A stretch of DNA of 64,000 bases from Allacma fusca (Eukaryota > Arthropoda > Collembola > Symphypleona > Sminthuridae): the NCBI GenBank assembly GCA_947179485.1, contig OX359249.1:49239402-49303401 (forward strand), read 5' to 3'. The position numbers and the translations under genes were made by a program. Numbering within the stretch: the first letter of the stretch is position 1; every line of letters starts with the position of its first letter. The notes beneath the pieces were generated by a model, which was not told the origin of the DNA, searched no databases, and saw only the letters and a list, made by a program, of their open reading frames with translations. Below, piece after piece: positions 1 through 8,800 of the stretch.

Positions 1-423
1 TCCTCAAAACATGCGTTAAAACATTGTCAGAACCAGTTTTTCTGTAATTAATAAAAAGTTTATTTCTGCTGGAATCGAAACACAGTTGGTGGAACCTGCG
101 TGATTCCTTACTGTTCTCACCAGTTTCAGAAAAATTAATACCAATCATTAAGCTGTCAGTGGGGTTAAAATAGCCTTACGTAAATCCTCATTGTAAGTAC
201 CAGTTCTCTGTCAATTAATACCAACTGTAGTCTCGGTGTTCCGAATGGTGTCAGTAAAAAGAAAAGTTCTTTGATAATTTTCTGAACAATGCATTTTTGT
301 GGCACTTTTTGTTATAAACAGTAGTAATAAGGTGAGTATTTAATTAATCATCAATACTTCGGCAGTGTCGGTCGATTATTTTTATATTTTATATTATTAA
401 CCGATGCGTTTCAAATTGAAACA
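1..423. other. No gene recognised
   Basis: AT-rich sequence with short open frames only. I see no protein similarity, no convincing splice-bounded exon and no RNA gene. It leads into the transposon-rich block that follows. Confidence 0.5.
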
Positions 424-707
424 AATATCGTTATTTTGTCCTTCGATATCGTTATCGTCATTTTTGGGATGAACGATAACGATATTAACGATATTTAAAA
501 AATGCCCGATACGCCAATGCCTATCGATGTGCAATGTCTGTGAAAATTCCATTTTACACAGTGGAATTAATCCCTTGGCTAAATCAAACATGTTCAGATT
601 CTCGATACCGTATATCGTCGTTGAAGAGGCGAAATGGTCTACGTGCGCATGGTTTTTACAGCACAGTCCATTTTGCCTCTGCAACAACGATATTTAAGAT
701 ACGCCGA
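424..707. repeat. TATCGT/ACGATA motif array, probable transposon remnant
   Basis: The segment repeats TATCGT and its complement ACGATA (for example 425-430, 443-461 and 472-492). A longer unit, ACGATATTTAA followed by ATACGCC, occurs at about 488-515 and again at about 687-704 in the same direction. An imperfect hairpin lies at 625-637 and 668-680 (13-bp arms, one mismatch). The pattern resembles the motif arrays next to the ends of the complete hAT-like elements nearby. I could not find paired ends or a target duplication, so it is either a degraded element or a simple repeat. Confidence 0.45.
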
Positions 708-724
708 AGACGAATACCTACGAG

Positions 725-2022
725 CATACATGGGCACCCTCACGAGGGATTGAGGGATGCCTCGCCCTCTCCCTCGTCCTCGCCCTCACAAACTGCGAGG
801 GTGATGGCGAGTACACGTTGATTTTAGGCGCCCTCATGAACATGAGGGAGAGGACCTATGAATAGGATGTGAACGAAAGAGGGGGAGGCAGAGTACACAT
901 GTAAGCCCTCATGACCTTCTCTTACCTTAATCGTTAAGCGAAAATCATACATATACATATTTTTCTGTAGCAAGACCAACTTCATACCGTCTTAGGTACC
1001 TGGTTTATGGCCCTGTGCAAAAATCCCAGTTTTAATTTTTAAAAGTAAAAGGGCCTCTTGTTTAGGTTAAAATTTCTCATATTAAACTCCAGAAAAAAAT
1101 TTCATTTTAGGATGTCGGGGAGACATGATCATTTATAAACAAGGGCACCTGGGCTTTATATTTGATAAATGCTGTTTTCAGACCCTACTATTGTATATTA
1201 CTGGTATGAGGTTATATAACCTATTTGTGACTAATCTTTATTAACCAAAGACGTAGAAAACAGCTTTGATCAATAATAGTCATTTTCTGAGCTACTGAAT
1301 CGATTATAATGAAGAATTATTGTCATAGACCAACAAAAATGTTTTTTATAACAAAATATAGTAGTTTGACTACTGAATGTTTTCCATTTTCGCGACAATT
1401 AAAATATAAGGAAGTTATGCACTTTGTACCGATGAATTAGAATTTTAAACTTGTTTTTCACGTTATTTTCAGGACAAAATCGAAAGAACATTGTAAAATT
1501 TTCAAGTTTTTTATACTTTTTACAATTATGTCAATCACGAAACCTAGTATGTACCTGTACCCTAATACCTGTGTATAACCTGCACCAATAAAGGGCACTA
1601 TTTTGAATACAGTAGTTTATTTCAACAACAATTTTTTAAAAATTTGTTTTGAACGCTAGGTTGTAGAAAATTTTATAAACTTTGTAAGCTATCCAAAAGT
1701 TCCGTACGTTCAGAACTGGGGGGAATGTCGACACATATTGAAGTTGTCATATTTTAACCAAGTGTCAGCGAAAAAATTATTTGAAGGCAAAGGTATTGTA
1801 GTAAATTGTAGGGGGATTATTTACGTGTAATATAAAATAACGAGGGCCCTCATGAGTGCGAGGGAGAGGGATGTGTTTTAAAAGTAGCCCCTCACGAGGG
1901 CGAGGGCGAGGGCGAGGACAACCCGTAACGTGTTGCTCGATTGATGACGAGGGAGAGTGCGAGCAGGTTATATTCCATCCCTCGCACAATGAGGGAGAGG
2001 GGGAGAAAAACGCCCATCTATG
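725..2022. mobile_element. Non-autonomous hAT-like element with CCCTCG/CGAGGG arrays
   Basis: The left end reads CATACATGGGC and the right end is the inverse of CATAGATGGGC, an 11-bp terminal inverted repeat with one mismatch. The 8 bp CCTACGAG occurs directly before it (717-724) and directly after it (2023-2030). An 8-bp duplication is the hallmark of hAT transposases. Both ends carry arrays rich in CCCTC/GAGGG (about 735-880 and 1845-2010). The middle, about 900 bp, is AT-rich and has no coding capacity; a patch at about 1549-1600 repeats GTACCTG, like the array at 4879-5051. No transposase is present, so it must have been moved by an enzyme from elsewhere. Its right-hand 280 bp has a second, diverged copy at 5380-5665. 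The ends and duplication are seen directly; the superfamily call rests on duplication length. Confidence 0.82.
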
Positions 2023-2090
2023 CCTACGAGTCTGTTTTTTTCAAAAGAGCCATTCCCATAGTGAAGCATTTTTTTGGAATATGTACATAT

Positions 2091-3448
2091 CAGAGCTGCG
2101 TTCAAGTTCAAGTACAACTTGAATAGTTCAAGTGCGTATCAAGTTCAAGTCAAGTCAAGTGCAGACAATTTTATAACGTGAAACTTGAACATCAAGTTCA
2201 AGTGAACTTATAATTTTAACTTGAATTTTCAAGTTCAAGTTCGATCAAGTCCAAGTTAATAATTTATTACTTGATTTCAAAATCAAGTCAAGTTCAAGTA
2301 CACTGAATGGAAGTACTTGAATAAAACTTGAGTATAACTTGAATTTTTGTTAATGAAATCAAGCTTATCTCCTGCATCCAACTAAAAATAATATTGGGCG
2401 TCAATCATTATAATAATGACATCTTTGTTTGTTTTTATTCCACCGACATAAAAATTCTCCTCCACGATGCCCAGTGGTCCACATCGAGAATAATTCTGGT
2501 GTCCTGTTTGCATACTTTGAATAATTAAAAGTTCTGACTTATTATTTTATGAGGATGTTCTTGATTGAGGATCTTGTTCCATTATAAAAATGAAGTTATT
2601 GTTCTCTTCACCTGTTCTGAAGCTAAGAAGAAGTTTAGGAGCAATTTATTATTCCCTTTAAGCAGGGTTGGATTTATGGGGTGGCCCACCCTGGCCCGGC
2701 CAGGTTAAAACATTTAGGGCCAGGGTAAAAAAAAATGTTGACTAAGGCCCTCACATTACATGTGTAAAAGCTCAAACTATTTTGACGGTTGGGCCATGGT
2801 AAAAATTATTTTAATAATCCACACCTGCCTGTAAGAATAAGTTCTGCTAATATTAAGCATCAGATGAACAGCAAACAATCTTATAAATCAATATTGGTTA
2901 AGCAAAATTAACGACGACAAATATTCATGAATATAACTGCTGGTTACACTCACCAGCTTAGTGCAACACTAATGTGAACAGGCCAATAATACGATTGCTA
3001 CCCTCTAAATTGTGGACATTAGTAAATTAGAACACAATGTCTGCAATTATTTGATCAAATATTTTAAACTTTCTAGCAATTTTAAAGTAAAGAATATCAT
3101 CCGCATGCCGTTTAGTTTATCCTAATTACGGCCTAACCATTATCAGCTATAACAATTGTGAACAAAATTTCAAGCATTGTTTATTCATGCACAAAAAAAT
3201 ACTTGAACAATCAAGTTCAAGTGCAAGTTCACGTTCAAGTCAAGTTATGTATGCAACTTGAACGTCAAGTTATTATCAAGTCCAAGTTCTATAAAATGTA
3301 CTTGAAAAGCATGTACTTGAATACTCAAGTTGCTTGAAAAACTTGATTCATCAAGTACAAGTGCGGATACCTTGTTTAGAAATTTTTTCAAGTTCAAGTC
3401 AAGTTCAAGTCAAGTTGTCTAAAATAACTTGACTTGAACGCAGCTCTG
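2091..3448. mobile_element. Non-autonomous hAT-like element with CAAGTT arrays
   Basis: The element starts CAGAGCTGCGTTCAAGT and ends with the inverse of the same sequence. The 8 bp GTACATAT lies on both sides (2083-2090 and 3449-3456), a perfect target duplication. CAGAG-type ends with 8-bp duplications are typical of hAT elements. About 250 bp at each end (2091-2345 and 3200-3448) is almost entirely CAAGTT and AACTTG in both orientations, so the ends could fold on themselves. The internal part has no coding capacity and is itself interrupted by a small second element at 2663-2827. The exact target duplication suggests the insertion is not very old. Confidence 0.88.
2663..2827. mobile_element. 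Small hAT-like MITE nested in the CAAGTT element
   Basis: A 165-bp segment begins CAGGGTTGGATTTAT and ends with the inverse of CAGGTGTGGATTATT (11 of 15 positions agree). The flanks CCTTTAAG (2655-2662) and CCTGTAAG (2828-2835) match at 7 of 8 positions, consistent with an 8-bp duplication that has since changed once. Short GGCCC/GGGCC blocks lie near both ends. It has no coding capacity. It inserted after the surrounding CAAGTT element was in place, or was carried along inside it. Confidence 0.65.
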
Positions 3449-3528
3449 GTACATATAATGTACATACATACAATTTAAATAGTGTGGGTAATATTGAGGC
3501 CAAATATTTTTGGGCTATAACCAACCAA

Positions 3529-3558
3529 TCCCAAATTATTAAAAAAAATAATTTGGGA
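3529..3558. repeat. Perfect 12-bp hairpin
   Basis: TCCCAAATTATT (3529-3540) is followed, after six A residues, by its exact inverse (3547-3558). It lies between two transposon remnants and in no recognised gene. It may be part of a degraded element or a recombination-prone palindrome. Confidence 0.6.
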
Positions 3559-3701
3559 CTAGTTGAGCTGCAGCACGGTTCCAAAGAATGGAGCGTGAAA
3601 GGGCTTTCTGTTTACGGCGAAGGCGCTGCCCTTATATTACGTTGGCAGGGGCCTTCACTCCTCGTCCACTACAGCGAGCAAAGCAATGCTTGCATGCTGG
3701 C

Positions 3702-3869
3702 TAGGCTTCTACTGGGGACAATATTTTTGTCCCGGTGGAAATTCTGGCGCGTCCCGAAATTCTAGGGACAAAAAAAACCTTCCCGATTCAGTCCCGAAAT
3801 TACATGGTAACAAAAATTTTGTCACGAAACTGTCCCGATCCCGGTCCCGTCCCGAAAACCTCGGGACTA
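3702..3869. repeat. GTCCCG/CGGGAC motif array, partial hAT-like element
   Basis: About 170 bp containing many copies of GTCCCG and CGGGAC, plus GGGGACA / TGTCCC near the left side. Read on the minus strand, the right border begins TAGTCCCGAGG, which looks like a hAT terminus; on the left a TAGGCTTCTAC border resembles the TAGAGCTTCC end of the element at 13590. The two borders do not pair well and no matching target duplication was found, so I treat it as a fragment. Confidence 0.5.
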
Positions 3870-3914
3870 TATATGTGTATAAATTACCCGTTTCGGATAT
3901 CCTCCGATTTGACT

Positions 3915-4017
3915 GCCGGCAGATGCAAATATGCACTTTTTCCAAATTTTAAAATGTAGTATTCATGCTTCCCTTGAGCTTAGACTGTTTAAAAAGTGCA
4001 TATTTGCGTCTGCCAGC
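3915..4017. repeat. Short foldback repeat with 27-bp arms
   Basis: The arm at 3915-3941 contains GCAAATATGCACTTTTT. The arm at 3991-4017 is its inverse, with 2 mismatches in 27 bp. The spacer is about 49 bp. The size and layout fit a very small MITE. A target duplication is not clear. Confidence 0.6.
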
Positions 4018-4603
4018 ACTAAAAAAAATTGCATAGTTTCAAAAATGTGCATGTGTTTTTTTTTAAATCGGAAATTTTGATTTTACAATGGGGAAAAAAT
4101 CATGAGTGTAGTTGTTAATGGGACAATATATTTGAGATACCCAACTTTTTAATATTCAAATTGGTAAGGCTGTAATAAATTATTGTATTTTTCGGGTTTT
4201 TTCGGTTTTTTGACCTTCCCATTGGGATTTACGGTAAAAATAAAAGTGTAGATTTTTTTTCATTCAATTACGCATCTGATGGGCCCCATAAAAATATTTT
4301 ATACAATAGTGACCTTCACGGGTGGCCGTTTTCAAAAATACAGACTCCTACTCGATTTAATTTTCAGTTACTAGCCCCTTTTTATAATAATTATTCCGAA
4401 AATACATTCATTTACTAATAAATAAAAATTTCATATTAATCTGTTACTTCATTAACAGTCAAAACGACAAAATATAATTATAATGGACTGGCCTATTCGG
4501 CAACCGTTGAAAAATTTGTTACTACACATGTCTTATATGCAGTCTTTGAAGTGACTGTTTTAAAATGTTTGTTCTAGAAATCGAAAATAGTGAGGATTAG
4601 GTG
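4018..4603. other. No gene recognised
   Basis: AT-rich sequence between transposon remnants, without a supported exon, RNA gene or complete repeat. Confidence 0.5.
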
Positions 4604-4807
4604 GGTATTTTAAGAAAAGTATTGTATTTAAAATACAGTATTTTGTATTTGAGTATTTTAAATTTTCTACCAAGTATTGTATTTTGATTTGTATTTTAGC
4701 AATGTAACCGGGGGTATTTTACGTTGTATTTTGTATTTTCCATATTTTAATTCAGGTATTTTATTTTGTATTTTGGCATCGACGACCAAGTATTTTGCAT
4801 AGCTCTG
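4604..4807. repeat. GTATTTT/TTTTGTATT array with a hAT-like right end
   Basis: About 200 bp built from variants of GTATTTTGTATTTT. The right border, read on the minus strand, begins CAGAGCTATGC, which shares CAGAGCT with the complete element at 2091-3448. A matching left end and duplication were not found, so this is a one-ended fragment or a collapsed element. Confidence 0.5.
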
Positions 4808-4878
4808 GATTTTAGGTTGCACTTTTGCACATCAAGAGAGTAAACCAAAGTTGGATTTTTTTGCTGATTTCGAATAAG

Positions 4879-5051
4879 TGCCCCGGATGGGTACAAAAAT
4901 GTTTATCTGTACCTGAATACACAGTTTCACTTTTCGTGAACCTGTACCTGGTCCCAAACTAAATCGGGAGTACCTATACCTGCACCCGAAATGTACTCAA
5001 AAGGTTTTTGTACCCCGGTATATATTAAGAGTACCTGGGACTATCCGGGCA
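4879..5051. repeat. GTACCTG/GTACC array, short possible transposon
   Basis: The segment begins TGCCCCGGATGGGTAC and ends with the inverse of TGCCCGGATAGTCCC. In between are repeated GTACCTG and GTACC units. Imperfect inverted ends and an array again suggest a small hAT-like element. I do not see a target duplication. A related patch lies at about 1549-1600. Confidence 0.45.
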
Positions 5052-5379
5052 TATTCAAACGATTGGACTAAATTAAAGAATGAAAAATGAAACTATGAGA
5101 CCTATCAGTACTTAAAGTTTAATTTTATCCAAGGTCACTGGGGTCAGAAACAAGACACAAATTCAAAATTATCCACTGTTTCTAAATTAACAATTATTTA
5201 CAGCCTCGCCACATAACAAAATATTTTACTATCGTTTGTTGTGCCTTGGATGGGCTTTTCAGAGTTTCAGAGTGCTACTTAATACACTCCAGGATTGTGG
5301 ACAGGACCAAACAAGACACTAACAATAAGCAAAGGTGCAGCAACTCTGCTTCCAAAGCGAAATTTAACAATGAGAAGGG

Positions 5380-5665
5380 CACATTTTGACGCTGTCATAT
5401 TTTTACCAAGCATCCGTGAACATTTTGTTTGAACGTACAGAGATTGTAGAAAACTGTATGAGCGTTTATTTACGTGTAATATAAAATAAAGAGGGCACTC
5501 ACGAGGGCGAGGGAGAGGGGTGAATTTTAATATTAGCACCTCACGAGAGTGAGGTCGAGAACAATCCGCAACGAGTCGCTTGATTGATGACGAGGGAGAG
5601 TGCTTGTAGACTAAAATCTATCTCTCGCACAAAGAGGTAGAGGGAGACAAAAATGCCCATCTATG
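5380..5665. mobile_element. Right-end fragment of the CCCTCG hAT-like family
   Basis: This is a diverged copy of the right-hand part of the element at 725-2022 (about 1735-2022), in the same orientation. Shared landmarks in order are GTCATATTTT, TTTACGTGTAATATAAAATA, the GAGGG/CACGAGG array, TTGATTGATGACGAGGGAGA and the terminal ATGCCCATCTATG. Similarity fades to the left and no left end was found. Its outer end lies 230 bp upstream of the MRM3 start codon, so it may contribute to that gene's upstream region. Confidence 0.7.
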
Positions 5666-5895
5666 AGACGGAGACGGAGACTATCCACTCTTTCTTTCAA
5701 CTTTTTAGAAGAGAGGATTGCAGTGGGGAAGTTGAAACGTATTGAAAACCCAATAGAGTACGGTATCGCAGAGTAAGACTAATTCATGCGAGCGTAAGTG
5801 CGGCAAAGTTTGAATGCACACAGATGTGGAAGTGAACTAAGAAGAGCGATAGAGATTCACCACAAATCGGAAGATAAAGGGAATGTCTTAATATA
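5666..5895 (+). promoter_or_regulatory. Presumed promoter and 5' leader of MRM3
   Basis: The 230 bp between the transposon end and the MRM3 ATG must hold the leader, and probably the core promoter, unless an upstream non-coding exon exists. I see no clear TATA box. A stop codon (5875-5877) in the reading frame just upstream shows that the ATG at 5896 is the first available start. Position -3 of that ATG is A, a favourable context. Confidence 0.4.
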
Positions 5896-8800
5896 ATGAA
5901 AACGGGTCCGATTTTCAATTTCAACAATTCAGTGTCCCAAAAGTTATTCTGTCACTTAGCCAATGTGGGATCTAAGTTTTGTTGGCAAGGTGGCTGGAAC
6001 TCGTGGTTACATCATATTCCTATTGCCAATAAGTCCACTGGTAGGACTGCTCGAGAGCCAGTGAATGTTTACTTACCGGGTGAAGAAATTCCATCTCCAC
6101 GGAAACGGAATAGAGTCAAGTCAATTAAAATTACTTCTGATACTACTGGAAATTATCCTCTTCAAGGTTATCAAAATGGGGCAGAATCAGAGTTTAATAA
6201 AAGTACCAGCAATCCTAATTTCGTCAAGATACCGTTTGCAACACAATCGTTTCAGTAAGTCGTGTTACTGCTATGTAGTAATTATACAGATTGGTCATTC
6301 ATAACCCCAATGGATATAACCATTGGGGTTATATCCTGTAATTTTGTTTTACTTCGTATGTTCATTATTATTATGCAAGTGATTCAATTTTTGTGTCTAT
6401 TTCCTTAAAACGTTTATTGATTTCAGTGAGTCTATGACAGAAGCAGCAAATGTCCGTGAAAGGAAATTTATTTGTTTAGAGGGTCAGCGTCTTGTAGAGG
6501 AGGGCTTCAAGGCTGGACTGGAAATCCACAAATTATTCCTGCGGAAAACTATCAAGGAAGTTCCATCAAGATTAGCTAAGTTCGTGGAGCAACTGAATAT
6601 TTCAGTTTACCGTGTCAACGACACTGCCATTAAAAATTGGTCCGCACTGACGACACCACCCGGCATAGTTGGTAAGGGTACATTGTAGGTTCTTCTTATA
6701 GCATCGTCTTTCTGCAATATTCTGTTTTGTGTGTGCTGTTCTTTTATAGAGATGTACGGAAATGGATCTGAATCCTGTAATAAGTCTCGTAGCTGTAATA
6801 GTTATAGTATCTTTTTGATGTCTCCAGTTTCCTTCTTCGTAGACGCGGGGCTCTTTTTGTGATCGTTTACCCTCTTAGAGATCAAACGATAAGTAGCGAT
6901 AAGTAATGTTCTCAACTACCAACGTACTGGCTTTTACAGTGATGAAGTGAAGACGAATAATATAACCTCTGTTTAAAATACACGGACGCTCTTCCACACT
7001 TCCACGTGTTCAAATACAAGCATAACCTACTACAAGAGCATGAAACACACTTTGTTAGTGGATGGTAGGCGAGGTACCGTACCTATGCATGACATGCGAC
7101 AGATTGGTGCATTAAACTCCTTCTGCAATATAGTCTGCTTAAATTTTTGAAGCTGAAAGAGAATTAGTAGAAACAGCATTTCTTAGAGGGATCTTTCAGG
7201 AAAGAGAGTTAGACATCGTTACTTTTTCTTTCCTCCATTTAGTTAGCTTTATTGCAGGAAGACATTAAATGTGATGAATGAAAGGAGTTCCAGAATTCAC
7301 AGTCGGGCAGTGAACCATTTATTGAAGCTTGGTCTCTACTTTCCTAGTGTTAGAAAAGAAAACAGTTCCGTACTGGTGCCCTGAATTTTTTAGATAATAT
7401 GCATGTCTTTTACTCTTCTGTTATAGTAGTTCCTTCTACCGTGTTATAGTTTTGTTGTAACTCACGATTTTCAGTGAAGTATAATAATCACAACTTTTAG
7501 TAGTGAAACATATGTGAAAAATGACAACGTTAAGAGTATAACAATGATTTAACTTTAGTTTTCATCAAATCATCATTATTATTGTAAAAAATAATGCTTC
7601 ATTCTTTTTTTGGTATTCCTTTTGTTTTTTAAACATTTTTGCCTTTGGTTTGGTGAACATCTGTAGGGATCTTCCGAAAACCGATGGAGGAGATCACAAG
7701 GAAAAACCTGAAAAAAGGCATGCCTGTTACAGTCATTTGCGATAATGTCCGTGAGCCTGGAAATTTAGGATCTATTTTACGGTCAGCCGCAGGCGCCGGT
7801 TGTGAAAGCGTTTTATTATCAAAAGGTAAGGAAGTGGTTATGGTTATTGTTACATGTTGGTGTGCATGCATGCGTAACTTCAATTTTCGCATCCTTTTTT
7901 AATGAAATGACATCCGAGGTAGCTACATGCAATAATATAAAGATTGCTGGCGCAACTTAAACAGGTCACACGTGTTGTATGCCACTACCTTTTTTACTCA
8001 TTTTATAGATTCCAAACCGCGCTCTAAGTTAAGTTAATAATTTGCGCATACAATAAACCTTAGAACTTTGATTATGTAAGTTTGTTCCTTACCGTAATGT
8101 ACACGTGGTTGGCATGAAAACAGAAATGTGGTTGAAGAAGCAAAGGTAAGCTTGCAGAAAAATGTTTAAATTGAGTGGGAATACATACCAATTTTTAAGT
8201 CGCGAATACGAACATTCACTGTAATTTGATTTAGGGTAAAGATATATGTACTTCGGTTTGTGTTTAATAGCAGCAGATATCCAACATCCACTCTTGCTTG
8301 AATAATGCTTCGGCATATTCATCTTTACTTGAGAAGGTATGTACATGCTGGTACTCACTTTTATTTTTATCATTGCGCATTGCATGATATATATGTACAT
8401 ATATATTCAGCGTTAAGTTTTGTTTCTGAACCGTAGCTTTTGTACAATTGAGTAGGACGTTCTTAGAAGTCAAGAAAATTAGGACGAAATTTATTAGAGC
8501 CTTGAAATCACTTGAGAAATATAATTAATTTGCTGTGTGGCTTGAATTATTTGTCAAGTTCTTACAGAATTTCAATAGAAGTCTACTGAATTTCCTCTAA
8601 ATTTTGTATTTGCACAATTAGTTCTAATTGCAAGCATGCTATTAGTCGAGTATATCCTTACAACTATAAGCCTGCCGTAAATCGATTCATGGAGTTATTA
8701 TTCATTTACTCTTCCCCTGCTACTCTCTCACCTATGCTGTTTTTTCTTGTTGGAAATAGGAATCGACAAGGAGAAGAAAGATTAAAGGGAAAGCCACTTC

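Noticed and set aside
2091-3448. CAAGTT and other short-motif arrays as CRISPR or satellite arrays
   Set aside because: Units are only 6-10 bp, occur in both orientations, have no spacers, and are confined to the ends of bounded transposons.
1735-5665. Two similar direct copies (1735-2022 and 5380-5665) flanking 3.4 kb, like long terminal repeats of a retroelement
   Set aside because: The first copy is the right part of an element with its own inverted ends and 8-bp duplication, and the DNA between them is made of other DNA transposons with no retroelement coding region.
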